A DNA stretch of 64,000 nucleotides from Jejuia sp. UBA6058 (GCA_002428965.1 DIYI01000017.1:356338-420337); one strand, 5' to 3'. Shown: positions 17,378 through 26,152, counted from the first letter of the stretch. Program-made: numbers and translations. Notes: a model not told the origin generated them from the sequence alone.

Positions 17378-18559
17378 TTACAAATATACAAACTCACCAA
17401 ACTCACTTTTTATTGTGAGCTTCTTTTCTGTTGAGGCTTCTACTCTACCAACAACCTTAGCCTCAACATTAAAAGACTTTGATATTTCAATAATATCATT
17501 GGCTATAGCTTCACTAACATAAAGCTCCATTCTGTGTCCGCAATTAAACACTTGATACATTTCTTTCCAATCGGTTTTTGATTGTTCTTGTATCAATTTA
17601 AATAGTGGCGGAATTGGAAACATATTATCTTTCACAATATGCAAACTATCCACAAAATGAAGAATTTTAGTTTGTGCACCACCAGAACAATGGATCATCC
17701 CGTGCACATCTTCACTTTTATATTTTGAAAGTATTGCTTTTATAATTGGTGCGTAAGTTCTAGTAGGAGATAGCACAAGCTTACCTGCATCAATAGGTGA
17801 ATCTTCAACAGCATCAGTTAATTTTACATTACCAGAGTACACCAAATCTTCAGGAACGGCAGCATCAAAACTCTCAGGGTATTTTTTTACCAAATAGTTA
17901 TGAAACACATCATGGCGTGCAGACGTTAAACCATTGCTACCCATACCGCCATTATATTTGGTCTCGTAAGTAGCTTGTCCGAAGGACTCTAAACCAACTA
18001 TTACATCTCCCGCTTGAATATTAGCATTGTCTATTACTTCGCTACGTTTCATTCTTGCCGTAACCGTAGAATCTACAATTATGGTGCGTACTAAATCGCC
18101 AACATCTGCAGTTTCTCCACCCGTGGAATGAATGGTAACACCAAAAGATTTTAAATCTTCGATAAGCTCCTCGGTACCATTTATAATGGCTGAAATAACC
18201 TCACCTGGAATCAAGTTTTTATTTCTTCCAATGGTTGAAGATAACATGATATTATCTGTAGCACCAACACACAGCAAATCATCAATATTCATGATTAACG
18301 CATCTTGCGCAATGCCCTTCCAAACTGAAACATCACCAGTTTCTTTCCAGTACATATACGCTAAAGACGATTTTGTACCAGCACCATCGGCATGCATAAT
18401 CAAACAATAGTCATCATCATTAGTTAAGTAATCGGGCACAATTTTACAGAAAGCTTTGGGGAATAAACCTTTATCTATGTTTTTTATAGCGTTATGAACA
18501 TCTTCCTTAGAGGCCGAAACCCCTCTTTGTGCGTAGCGTTTTGAAACTTCTTGACTCAT
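17378..18559 (-). CDS. purM: Phosphoribosylformylglycinamidine cyclo-ligase (AIR synthase)
   Basis: The 393-residue protein converts FGAM and ATP to AIR in purine synthesis. It has the AIR-synthase N domain with the glycine/serine motif MHADGAGTKSSLAY (about residues 55-68), DDLLCVGATD (about 92-101) and GGETADVGDLVRT (about 146-158). The C domain has VIGLESFGQATY. It is longer than the ~345-residue proteobacterial PurM, as is usual for Flavobacteriia. No other pur gene adjoins it; purA is at the far end of the window. Confidence 0.88.
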   Translation of the reverse strand: MSQEVSKRYAQRGVSASKEDVHNAIKNIDKGLFPKAFCKIVPDYLTNDDDYCLIMHADGAGTKSSLAYMYWKETGDVSVWKGIAQDALIMNIDDLLCVGATDNIMLSSTIGRNKNLIPGEVISAIINGTEELIEDLKSFGVTIHSTGGETADVGDLVRTIIVDSTVTARMKRSEVIDNANIQAGDVIVGLESFGQATYETKYNGGMGSNGLTSARHDVFHNYLVKKYPESFDAAVPEDLVYSGNVKLTDAVEDSPIDAGKLVLSPTRTYAPIIKAILSKYKSEDVHGMIHCSGGAQTKILHFVDSLHIVKDNMFPIPPLFKLIQEQSKTDWKEMYQVFNCGHRMELYVSEAIANDIIEISKSFNVEAKVVGRVEASTEKKLTIKSEFGEFVYL

Positions 18560-18685
18560 GGTTGCTTATTGTGCTGCAAAGAAACGGAATATTTTAAAAA
18601 TCACAGTTTAAGAAACCCACAATAAACAGTGATTTATTAACGGGGTTTTTAACTAAGAAATACTGCTTTAATCAAGTTCAAAAAC

Positions 18686-18716
18686 TTGACTTTGTAAAAA
18701 ATTTCTTCTACCTTCG
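18686..18716 (+). promoter_or_regulatory. Promoter of the beta-barrel protein gene
   Basis: A TTG at 18686-18688 is followed 20 bases later by TACCTTCG (18709-18716), one mismatch from the flavobacterial TAnnTTTG -7 box. It lies 76 bases upstream of the ATG at 18792. Confidence 0.45.
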
Positions 18717-18791
18717 TTTACGAAAATATAACGATATCCGTAATTACATTATGGTTGTATTAGCAAAGCAAATTAATTGATCTCAAATACA

Positions 18792-19982
18792 ATGAAAAAT
18801 CTCTTATTATCTATTTTTATTTTGATTTTATCTTCAAACATTTACAGTCAAATTTCTTTTGAACAAGGATATTACATTGACAATTCAGGGCAAAAAATTA
18901 ATTGTCTAATAAAAAATATTGACTGGAATAGCAACCCTACAGAGTTTGAATACAGTTTAGCTGCAGAGAAGGAGTCAAAAATAGCTAAAATAAAATCAGT
19001 TAAAGAGTTTGGAATCGATAATATTTCAAAATATATCAGAAGTACTTTAGATATTGATAGGTCTGTTGAAAATATTAATAACCTAAGCTACGACAGAAAG
19101 CCTATTTTTAAGGAAGAAACTTTGTTTTTAAAAGTATTAGTTGAAGGTAAAGCAAGCCTTTACGAATTTAAAGATGGAAACTTAACAAGATACTTTTATA
19201 ATAAAGAAGGTTCTAGCATTAAGCAATTGGTTTATAAATCCTATAAAACCGAAAATAATAAAATTGGTAAGAATAATAGATTTAAAAATCAACTATGGAA
19301 TGATTTAAAATGCTCAACATTTAAAATTAGTGTTGTTGAGAATTTAAAGTATCAAAAAAGTGATTTAGTTTATTATTTTGCTAAATACAATGAATGTAAT
19401 AATGAAACATATATAGACTATGAAGAAAAACAAAAAAAGGATTTTTTCAATTTAAGTTTTAGGCCAGGTATCAATTTTTCAAATCTTTCAATACAGAACA
19501 GTATTTCAAATTCTAGAAATACAGATTTTGGCAATGAATTGGCTTTTAGGTTTGGGGTTGAGGCAGAGTTTATAATGCCATTTAACAAAAATAAATGGGC
19601 ATTAATCATTGAACCTACATATCAATACTTTAAATCGGAAGGTGAAGCTTCTAATCAAATTGTTGATGTAGATTATAAATCAATTGAATTAACAATTGGA
19701 TTCAGGCACTACTTGTTTCTTAATGAAAATTCTAAACTTTTTATAAATGGTTCCGTTTTTTTTGATAGAAGTAGTAATAATTCAATAATAAACTTTGAAT
19801 CAGGAGTAGATTTACGAATAGAAACAAGGAGTAATTTAGCATTTGGACTAGGTTATAAGCACAATGATAGATATAGTTTAGAATTGAGGTATCAAACATC
19901 AAGAGAAATATTAAGTGAGTATGTATACTGGAACTCTGATTACCGAACATTTTCTATGATATTTGGATATTCGATTTTTTAA
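18792..19982 (+). CDS. Outer-membrane beta-barrel protein, PorT-like fold, unknown role
   Basis: The 396-residue product starts best at the ATG at 18792; the frame also offers a TTG at 18777, but the ATG is followed directly by a clean signal peptide (MKNLLLSIFILILSSNIYSQ). Residues ~20-190 are a mixed domain with a K-S-V-K-E-F-G-I segment seen in Bacteroidota proteins of unknown function. Residues ~205-396 are alternating strands with conserved glycine/aromatic pairs, ending in FGYSIF, as expected for a porin-family/outer-membrane beta-barrel domain. No operon partner. The specific role is unknown. Confidence 0.7.
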   Translation: MKNLLLSIFILILSSNIYSQISFEQGYYIDNSGQKINCLIKNIDWNSNPTEFEYSLAAEKESKIAKIKSVKEFGIDNISKYIRSTLDIDRSVENINNLSYDRKPIFKEETLFLKVLVEGKASLYEFKDGNLTRYFYNKEGSSIKQLVYKSYKTENNKIGKNNRFKNQLWNDLKCSTFKISVVENLKYQKSDLVYYFAKYNECNNETYIDYEEKQKKDFFNLSFRPGINFSNLSIQNSISNSRNTDFGNELAFRFGVEAEFIMPFNKNKWALIIEPTYQYFKSEGEASNQIVDVDYKSIELTIGFRHYLFLNENSKLFINGSVFFDRSSNNSIINFESGVDLRIETRSNLAFGLGYKHNDRYSLELRYQTSREILSEYVYWNSDYRTFSMIFGYSIF

Positions 19983-20084
19983 AAACAACAACCCATAAGT
20001 TATAAACTGGAAGGTCAAACAAAGCCCAATAAATAAGTAAATAATATAACTCAAGCCCAAAAAACTAAGCTAGCAAACACACCC

Positions 20085-20176
20085 GCGTTAGCGATTGCAG
20101 TGGTAGCTTTTGGCGGGGCGCGCATCGAGCCAAAACTTTTGACGTAAAGCGCGACCCCTTGTGGGCAACGCCCAAA
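20085..20176 (+). repeat. Structured GC-rich interspersed repeat (copy A)
   Basis: A ~92-bp element far richer in G+C than its surroundings, beginning GCGTTAGCGATTG and ending GCGCGACCCCTTGTGG then AACGCCCAAA. Its middle holds a hairpin TTTTGGC (20108-20114) / GCCAAAA (20129-20135). The ends GCGTT...AACGC are inverted repeats. A diverged copy in the opposite orientation is at 21211-21296. It lies between the 3' ends of two convergent genes. Confidence 0.75.
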
Positions 20177-20180
20177 AACA

Positions 20181-20212
20181 AAAAAGCGTAACTTAAAAAA
20201 GTTACGCTTTTT
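20181..20212. terminator. Bidirectional terminator
   Basis: AAAAAGCGTAACTT, a short A-loop and AAGTTACGCTTTTT form a strong stem with A- and T-runs on opposite sides. It lies right after repeat copy A and serves the convergent beta-barrel and DUF2911 genes. Confidence 0.85.
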
Positions 20213-20250
20213 AATTATCTAATATTTCAAGACTCTAAGTTGTTTAGTGA

Positions 20251-21099
20251 CTACATAGCACCCCACTCTTTAAGAGAATCCTGATTCATTTTTACATAAC
20301 CATTATTACCAGCTTTTTTAGCAAGCTCTAAAGAAGATTTTGCAGCAGCTATAGCACTTTTAGTTTCGCCAGCCTTAGCATGAATTAAAGATTGTTGTCT
20401 TAAAATCCAAAAACGAGGATTTTCTTTAGTCATTTCAACCGCCTTATCAATCCATTCTTTTGCTTGAGCTATGTTCTTATTTTCTTGTAAATAATATACT
20501 GCAGACGAGAAGTAATCGTTAACACTTGGTCCGCTCATTACCTTATTAATATTAGCTAGAACAGCATTGTCTGTAGGCACAGTAAAAGGCACGCCAACAT
20601 ACGTTTTTTCCCATATAAACTCTAAAGTTCCTCCGTTATTCGTAATACTATTGATATCAATGGTAAACGTTTCCACGTTAAAAGGAACTTCATATGCTTT
20701 TACGCTAGTTTTAGCAGCTACTTTACTCTCATCCCACTCTGCAGGTGCACCCCAATTTTCAGTATCCGTATAAAAATATACATCCCAAGTTTCCTCTCCC
20801 GGTTTTGTAAAAATAGCGTACGTTCCTGCTTTAAGTGTTTGTCCGTCTACAGTCGCATCAGTACTAAAACTAATAGTTGTATTCTTATTGGCACCTGTTC
20901 TCCATATTTTGTCAAAAGCCTCTAAGCCACCAAATATTTTTCTGCCCTTTACACCTGGTCTAGAATATTCTATCGTAATATCAGTTAAACCCACTTTTTG
21001 CTGTAGTTTAGCTGCAGGACTAGGTTGCGGTGTTTCCAATTGTGCTTGAACCGAATATACCGTTGCACAGGCCATAAAAAGTAATAATAATTTTTTCAT
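20251..21099 (-). CDS. DUF2911 domain-containing secreted protein
   Basis: The 282-residue protein has a signal peptide (to about residue 19, VQA/Q). The DUF2911 domain spans about 25-170: PSPAAKLQQKVGLTDITIEY, GRKIFGG, WRTGANKNTTISFSTD, LKAGTYAIFTKPG and a WDVYFY strand. A helical TPR-like tail (about 195-282) includes NIAQAKEWIDKAVEM and AKSSLELAKKAGNNGYVKMN. DUF2911 proteins are abundant in Bacteroidota; their function is not established. The gene is bracketed by two copies of the structured repeat. Confidence 0.88.
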   Translation of the reverse strand: MKKLLLLFMACATVYSVQAQLETPQPSPAAKLQQKVGLTDITIEYSRPGVKGRKIFGGLEAFDKIWRTGANKNTTISFSTDATVDGQTLKAGTYAIFTKPGEETWDVYFYTDTENWGAPAEWDESKVAAKTSVKAYEVPFNVETFTIDINSITNNGGTLEFIWEKTYVGVPFTVPTDNAVLANINKVMSGPSVNDYFSSAVYYLQENKNIAQAKEWIDKAVEMTKENPRFWILRQQSLIHAKAGETKSAIAAAKSSLELAKKAGNNGYVKMNQDSLKEWGAM

Positions 21100-21191
21100 T
21101 GTTCTAGTTGTTTGTCATTAGGTTTTTACTGCTCTAAAATTAACCAAACTAAAATCGGTTATTGTTAACAAAAGCTTAAAATAAGAGGTTG

Positions 21192-21199
21192 TATCTTTG
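21192..21199 (+). promoter_or_regulatory. -7 box upstream of the MIP channel gene
   Basis: TATCTTTG matches the Bacteroidota TAnnTTTG consensus exactly. The nearest upstream TTG (21162-21164) is 27 bases away, longer than the usual ~20. If used, transcription would begin just before repeat copy B and carry it in the 5' leader of the channel mRNA. Confidence 0.5.
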
Positions 21200-21210
21200 T
21201 CCAAGATTCA

Positions 21211-21296
21211 TTTGGGCGTTACCACAAGGGTCGGGCTTTCGGCAGTCGCTCTCTCCTACGTCGAGGAGCTTCAACAAATGCCTCAATCCCTAACGC
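21211..21296 (-). repeat. Structured GC-rich interspersed repeat (copy B, reverse orientation)
   Basis: Read on the minus strand it begins GCGTTAGGGATTG and ends GCCGAAAGCCCGACCC, TTGTGG and TAACGCCCAAA, matching copy A at both ends, while the middle differs and forms its own hairpin (CTCCT / AGGAG). The ends GCGTTA / TAACGC are a 6-bp inverted repeat. It occupies the leader between a -7 box at 21192 and the channel start at 21325. Confidence 0.75.
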
Positions 21297-21324
21297 AAGT
21301 TTGTCTGTATATTCAAAATTAGTA

Positions 21325-21981
21325 ATGAAACAATACATATCCGAAACCATAGGAACCTTTGCCATGATATTCTGCGGCTGTGGTGCAATGACCATTAACG
21401 AAATTACGGGAGGTGCAATTTCTCACGTCGGTGTTGCAGCAACTTGGGGACTAATTGTAATGGCTATGATCTACGCGTTTGGTGAAATTTCGGGAGCACA
21501 CTTTAATCCAGCGGTTACCATAGGTTTCGCGTTTGCAAAAAAATTCCCTTGGAAAAAAGTACCTACCTATATTATATTTCAATGTACTGGAGCTATTCTT
21601 GCAATATTTTTATTGTGGTTTTTATTCCCCGAAAGCCAGACCTTAGGCGAAACGGTTCCTGCCGATGGATTTCCCGCCTACAAAGCAGCAATCTTAGAAT
21701 TCTTACTCACTTTCTTTTTAATGGTGGTTATCATAAATGTGTCTACAGGAAGCAAAGAAATAGGAACAATGGCTGCCATCGCCGTTGGTGGGGTTATCCT
21801 TTTGGAAGCCATGTTTGCAGGTCCAATGACAAAGGCGTCAATGAACCCTATTAGATCTATTGCTCCTGCGCTCTTTACTGGAAACTTCCAATATTTATGG
21901 CTGTATATTGCTTCGCCCATTTTAGGTGCTATTGTAGCTGTTTCTAGTTGTAAATTGGTCAAGTACGAGCAGTGTTGTTAA
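21325..21981 (+). CDS. MIP family channel (aquaporin/glycerol-facilitator type)
   Basis: The start at the ATG 21325 gives 218 residues; a longer TTG start at 21301 would run into the structured repeat and is less likely. Six hydrophobic helices are visible. The first pore loop has HFNPAVT (NPA at 61-63). The second has ASMNPIRSIAPAL, so the second NPA box is N-P-I (174-176) followed by the selectivity-filter arginine. Such NPA/NPx variants occur in glycerol/metalloid-type members, so the substrate could be water, glycerol or small neutral solutes. It is monocistronic, with a leader carrying repeat copy B. Confidence 0.85.
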   Translation: MKQYISETIGTFAMIFCGCGAMTINEITGGAISHVGVAATWGLIVMAMIYAFGEISGAHFNPAVTIGFAFAKKFPWKKVPTYIIFQCTGAILAIFLLWFLFPESQTLGETVPADGFPAYKAAILEFLLTFFLMVVIINVSTGSKEIGTMAAIAVGGVILLEAMFAGPMTKASMNPIRSIAPALFTGNFQYLWLYIASPILGAIVAVSSCKLVKYEQCC

Positions 21982-22020
21982 GGTTCAATAGATAACGTCT
22001 ATCTCATAATATTTTATTTT

Positions 22021-22063
22021 GTTTAACTTTTTTTAAAATTAGTTAAACATTTTGTATCTTTAC
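22021..22063 (+). promoter_or_regulatory. Operator-promoter of the photoprotection island (site 1)
   Basis: An inverted repeat GTTTAACT-N12-AGTTAAAC (22021-22048) is followed by a -7-like box TATCTTTA (22055-22062), 16 bases before the TetR-like start. Site 2 at 30555-30597 has the same arms, the same 12-base spacer length and 22 identical bases from the right arm through the -7 box. The operator covers the -33 region, so binding should repress. Confidence 0.7.
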
Positions 22064-22078
22064 CATAAATAAGCAATT

Positions 22079-22735
22079 ATGGCAAAGAAAAAACCTATCA
22101 CAAAAAACGATATCATCAACTGGTACATGGATTATGTTCTAGAATATGATGAAAACCCAAAAACTGTATTTGCTTTTGCCAAAATGAACAATTTTGAAGA
22201 AGCCAAATTTTACGAACACTTCTCCTCTTTTGAAACTATCGAAAAAGGAATTTTCGAAGCGTTTTATAATAATTCGATAAATGCTCTTAATAAAAGTGAA
22301 GATTATAACATATTTGATGCCCGCAACAAGCTATTGAGTTTCTACTTCACCCTCTTTGAGAACTTAACAGCAAATAGAAGTTATGTAAAACATGTACTTG
22401 ATAAATACAACAGCGATTTGAAAGGTTTACAAATGCTCTCAGGGTTAAAAAAGCATTTTACTAAGTATGTAAGTGAATTGGGTATTCAGATGTTAGACAT
22501 AAAGCAAGAACAGTTAGAGAAAATTCAAGATAGAGCACTAAAAGAATCTGCTTGGTTACAATTATTAATGACAATGAAATTTTGGTTAGATGATACCTCG
22601 GCTTCCTTTGAAAAAACAGATATATTTATTGAAAAATCAGTGAATACCACATTTGATGTTTTAGATATTGCGCCAGTAAAAAGTGTTATAGATCTTGGTA
22701 AATTTCTATTTAAAGAAAAATTCCACATGAACTAG
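22079..22735 (+). CDS. TetR/AcrR-family-like transcriptional regulator
   Basis: The 218-residue all-helical protein has an N-terminal region (about 8-60) consistent with a TetR helix-turn-helix (KNDIINWYMDYVLEYDENPKTV, then FYEHFSSFETIEKGIF, where the F-Y-x-H-F-x-S pattern is the recognition-helix signature). The C-terminal domain resembles the TetR_C group paired with ABC1 kinases in Flavobacteriia. It is the first gene of the island, 3 bases before the kinase gene, and is preceded by the inverted-repeat operator, which suggests autoregulation. The ligand is unknown. Confidence 0.75.
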   Translation: MAKKKPITKNDIINWYMDYVLEYDENPKTVFAFAKMNNFEEAKFYEHFSSFETIEKGIFEAFYNNSINALNKSEDYNIFDARNKLLSFYFTLFENLTANRSYVKHVLDKYNSDLKGLQMLSGLKKHFTKYVSELGIQMLDIKQEQLEKIQDRALKESAWLQLLMTMKFWLDDTSASFEKTDIFIEKSVNTTFDVLDIAPVKSVIDLGKFLFKEKFHMN

Positions 22736-22738
22736 TAT

Positions 22739-24052
22739 ATGAAAACCATTGACAACATACCTACATCAAAAATTCAACGTGCCACAAAGTTGGTATCTAC
22801 TGGAGCCAAAGTGGGCGTGAATTACTTGAAGTATTATGGTGAGAAAATTGTAAAAACCGAAGAAGAGGCCAAAGAGCGTTTAAACAAAAATAATGCAGAA
22901 GATATATACGATGGTTTAAAACAGCTCAAGGGTAGTGCGCTAAAAGTAGCTCAAATGTTAAGTATGGAAAAAAGCATTTTACCTAGGGCTTACGTAGAAA
23001 AGTTCTCTTTAGCACAATTCTCGGTACCACCACTATCGCCTCCGTTAGTGATTAAAACATTTAAAAAATACTTCGGAAAGCACCCGAATGACTTATTTGA
23101 TACTTTCAACGCAACTTCTGTAAATGCTGCTAGCATCGGTCAGGTGCATATCGCAATTAAAGATGGGAAAAAACTTGCTGTGAAAATCCAATATCCAGGA
23201 GTTGCTGAGAGTATCGCTTCAGATTTAGCCATGGTAAAACCTGTGGCTATGAGCATGTTCAACATAAAGGGAAAAGATTCTGATAAATATTTTAAAGAGG
23301 TAGAATATAAATTGGTTGAGGAAACTAATTATATTCTAGAAGTGGCTCAAAGCAAAGAAATCTCAAAAGCTTGTGCGCACATTTCTAATTTAAAATTTCC
23401 AAAGTATTACGAAGACTTATCTTCTGAACGCATCATCACAATGGATTATATGGAAGGTGAACATCTATCAGAATTCGCGGCGCACAATACTGACCAAGAC
23501 AAAGCAAATAAGTTAGGACAAGCCCTATGGGATTTTTATATGTACCAAATTCATAATTTGAAGAAGGTTCATGCAGATCCGCATCCTGGGAATTTCCTAA
23601 TTTCTGAAAAAGGAGAATTAATAGCTTTAGATTTCGGGTGTATGAAATCGATCCCTCTGGAATTTTATACACCCTATTTTGAACTCGCCCTACCTGAAAA
23701 CATCAACAATGAAGAAAAGTTTACCACAAAACTTTATGCGCTTGAAATTTTAAGAAAAGATGATAGCAGGGAAGAATTAGAGTTTTTTACCGAGATGTTT
23801 CACGAGATGTTGAGCTTGTTTACACAACCTTTTCATGCAGATAGTTTCGATTTTTCAGATGAAACCTTTTTTGGGAAAATTGCCGAATTAGGTGAAAAAT
23901 ATTCAAAAAGTACGGATTTAAAGAAAATGAACGGAAATCGCGGATCTAAGCATTTCATTTACATAAATAGAACCTTTTTCGGACTTTACAATTTGATGTT
24001 CGATTTAAAAGCCGAAAACATCAAAATAAATAATTACTTGAGATTATCTTAG
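22739..24052 (+). CDS. ABC1/UbiB (AarF) family atypical kinase
   Basis: The 437-residue protein has the UbiB-family signature: LKGSALKVAQMLS (the K-x-G-Q-like helix, about residues 61-73), AASIGQVH (the alanine-rich nucleotide loop), LAVKIQYPG (ATP-binding lysine), HADPHPGNF (catalytic loop) and LDFGCMK (metal-binding D-F-G). UbiB proteins support quinone or isoprenoid-lipid metabolism through ATPase activity. It is shorter than E. coli UbiB (~546) and lacks the C-terminal membrane helices. Its role in a light-stress island is unexplained; membrane lipid or quinone protection is a guess. Confidence 0.85.
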   Translation: MKTIDNIPTSKIQRATKLVSTGAKVGVNYLKYYGEKIVKTEEEAKERLNKNNAEDIYDGLKQLKGSALKVAQMLSMEKSILPRAYVEKFSLAQFSVPPLSPPLVIKTFKKYFGKHPNDLFDTFNATSVNAASIGQVHIAIKDGKKLAVKIQYPGVAESIASDLAMVKPVAMSMFNIKGKDSDKYFKEVEYKLVEETNYILEVAQSKEISKACAHISNLKFPKYYEDLSSERIITMDYMEGEHLSEFAAHNTDQDKANKLGQALWDFYMYQIHNLKKVHADPHPGNFLISEKGELIALDFGCMKSIPLEFYTPYFELALPENINNEEKFTTKLYALEILRKDDSREELEFFTEMFHEMLSLFTQPFHADSFDFSDETFFGKIAELGEKYSKSTDLKKMNGNRGSKHFIYINRTFFGLYNLMFDLKAENIKINNYLRLS

Positions 24053-24053
24053 A

Positions 24054-24686
24054 ATGAAATATTTCAGCGAAAGCGACATACAGAGTCTAAATCATATCTA
24101 TAAGATCAATTTGATTAACAGCTGTTCTGGCTACAAATCTGCCAACCTAATCGGTTCCATTTCTGAATATGGAAAAGAGAACGTTGCCGTTTTTAGTTCG
24201 ATTACGCATATTGGTTCCAGTCCAGCTATGTTGGGGTTTTTCCTAAGACCAAAAACAGTCATTAGAAATACTTATGAAAATTTGAAAGCTACAGGCGTGT
24301 ATACAATTAATCATATTCATAAAAATATTGCTGCGGATGCGCATCATACTTCAGCTAAATATGAAGCTGACATTTCTGAATTTGATGTAACTGGTTTGCA
24401 ATCAGAGTACAAACCAGAATGTATAGCTCCTTTCGTAAAAGGCGCGCCCATTCAATTGGCCATGGAGTTTGTGGAAGAATATCCTATAAAAGCGAACAAC
24501 ACCATTTTGGTGATTGGAAAAGTTACTGGACTTTATGTAAATGAAGATTTAATTGAGAAAGATGGTTTCATCAATCTGTCAAAGGCAGAAGTGGCAGCAA
24601 TAAATGGATTAGATGGTTATGCTATTCCAGAAAACAACATGCGCTATGGCTATCAAAGACCAAAAGTTTTAATGCACGACTCATGA
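24054..24686 (+). CDS. Flavin reductase family protein (FMN-binding split barrel)
   Basis: The 210-residue protein has a flavin-reductase-like domain: NSCSGYKSANLIGS (about residues 21-34), VAVFSSITHIGSSPAMLGFFLRP (FMN-binding strands, about 45-67) and YTINHIHKNIAADAHHTSAKY. Members reduce or bind FMN using NAD(P)H. Within an island of FAD-dependent photolyases it may supply reduced flavin. It starts 1 base after the kinase stop and overlaps the next gene by 4 bases (ATGA), so the genes are translationally coupled. Confidence 0.85.
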   Translation: MKYFSESDIQSLNHIYKINLINSCSGYKSANLIGSISEYGKENVAVFSSITHIGSSPAMLGFFLRPKTVIRNTYENLKATGVYTINHIHKNIAADAHHTSAKYEADISEFDVTGLQSEYKPECIAPFVKGAPIQLAMEFVEEYPIKANNTILVIGKVTGLYVNEDLIEKDGFINLSKAEVAAINGLDGYAIPENNMRYGYQRPKVLMHDS

Positions 24687-26152
24687 CTATATTAGTAACA
24701 GGAGCAACAGGTTATATTGGTAAACGTTTGATTCCGTTTTTGCTGAATCAAGGCCATACTGTTGTTTGTGTGGTTAGAGACAGATTGAGAGCAGATAAAA
24801 GTTATGCCGAAGAGGAAAACGTTTATGTGATTGAGGCGGACTTTTTAAAACCAGAAACACTAAAAAATATTCCACTAAAAATAGATGTAGCGTATTATTT
24901 GATACATTCTATGTCCAACTCTTCTAAAGATTTTGAAAGTTTAGAGGGACGTTGTGCCATAAACTTCAAAAACTATATTGAAACCACAAATACCAAACAA
25001 GTCATTTATTTGAGTGGTATTACAAATGAGGATGTGCTTTCTAAACATTTACGTTCTCGAAAAAACGTAGAGGACCATTTAAAATCAGAACATTACGCAC
25101 TTACTATATTCAAAGCGGGAATCATTGTGGGCTCAGGGAGTTCTTCATTCGAAATTATTAGGGATTTAGTTGAAAAACTCCCTTTTATGATTGCGCCTAA
25201 GTGGTTAAATACAAGAACACAGCCGCTTGCTGTTCGGGATGTTCTCGCTTTCTTATATCGCGCTGCCGGAAACGAAGCGGTCTACAGTAAAACCTATGAT
25301 GTTTTTGGTCCAGAAATTATTACCTATAAAGAGATGTTATTACAATTTGCCGAGGTAAGAGGCTTAAAACGTTACATCTTAACGGTACCAGTTATGACGC
25401 CGAAATTGTCATCCTATTGGTTATATTTTGTGACTTCAACGTCTTACAAGCTAGCTACATCTTTGGTAGACAGTATGGGTATTCAAATTATTGGCAAAAC
25501 AAGTAATATCAACAAATTACTCAAAGTCAATCCAATAACCTACAAGGAAGCGGTAGAATTGGCATTTGAAAAAATTGAGCAAAATAGTATTATTTCGAGT
25601 TGGAAAGATTCTATGGTAAGTAGTGGTAGATTAAGCAACAGCCTACACAAATACGTTAATGTGCCACAATTTGGTTGTTTCCAAGATCAGCGTGAGCGTT
25701 ATGTTGAAGATGAAGATGTTACCATAGAAAAAATTTGGCGCATTGGTGGCGAAAATGGTTGGTATTATGGTACATTTTTATGGCGCATTCGTGGTTATAT
25801 CGACAAACTATTTGGAGGCATTGGTTTAAGACGCGGAAGAACAAATCCCACCGAGCTTGATGCCGGAGATGCTCTGGATTTTTGGCGAGTGATTTACGCG
25901 AATAAAACACAACAAAAATTATTACTCTATGCTGAAATGCGCCTTCCTGGTGAAGCGTGGCTCGAATTCAAAATACGCGATGGTAAACTTATACAAACCG
26001 CAACATTTAGACCTCGTGGGCTTTGGGGTAGGTTGTACTGGTGCAGCGTTCTCCCCTTCCATGGATTTATCTTTTCTGGAATGATTAACAAATTGGTCAA
26101 CGTTGAGCCACAAGAAGCAGCACTTACCACAGAAAATGTGTCCAACCTGTAA
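24683..26152 (+). CDS. NAD(P)-binding SDR-like protein with C-terminal DUF2867
   Basis: The 489-residue protein has an N-terminal Rossmann fold (ILVTGATGYIGKRLIPFLL, about residues 3-21) of the extended/atypical SDR type, with the YLIHSM strand near 75. The C-terminal half (about 320-480) is DUF2867-like: WRIGGENGWYYG, DALDFWRV and LRLPGEAWLEF-type segments. Such two-domain proteins recur next to photolyases and DUF2256 in marine Bacteroidota and Proteobacteria. The substrate is unknown. The gene overlaps the flavin reductase by 4 bases and its 3' end overlaps the DUF2256 gene. Confidence 0.85.
   Translation: MTILVTGATGYIGKRLIPFLLNQGHTVVCVVRDRLRADKSYAEEENVYVIEADFLKPETLKNIPLKIDVAYYLIHSMSNSSKDFESLEGRCAINFKNYIETTNTKQVIYLSGITNEDVLSKHLRSRKNVEDHLKSEHYALTIFKAGIIVGSGSSSFEIIRDLVEKLPFMIAPKWLNTRTQPLAVRDVLAFLYRAAGNEAVYSKTYDVFGPEIITYKEMLLQFAEVRGLKRYILTVPVMTPKLSSYWLYFVTSTSYKLATSLVDSMGIQIIGKTSNINKLLKVNPITYKEAVELAFEKIEQNSIISSWKDSMVSSGRLSNSLHKYVNVPQFGCFQDQRERYVEDEDVTIEKIWRIGGENGWYYGTFLWRIRGYIDKLFGGIGLRRGRTNPTELDAGDALDFWRVIYANKTQQKLLLYAEMRLPGEAWLEFKIRDGKLIQTATFRPRGLWGRLYWCSVLPFHGFIFSGMINKLVNVEPQEAALTTENVSNL

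Noticed and set aside
20085..20176. Copy A as a tRNA or rRNA fragment because of its high G+C content
   Set aside because: It does not fold as a cloverleaf and has no recognisable rRNA segment; a second copy with conserved ends and a different middle fits an interspersed repeat better.
21301..21324. TTG start extending the MIP channel by eight residues
   Set aside because: It would begin directly at the edge of the structured repeat; the ATG at 21325 gives the normal aquaporin N terminus.
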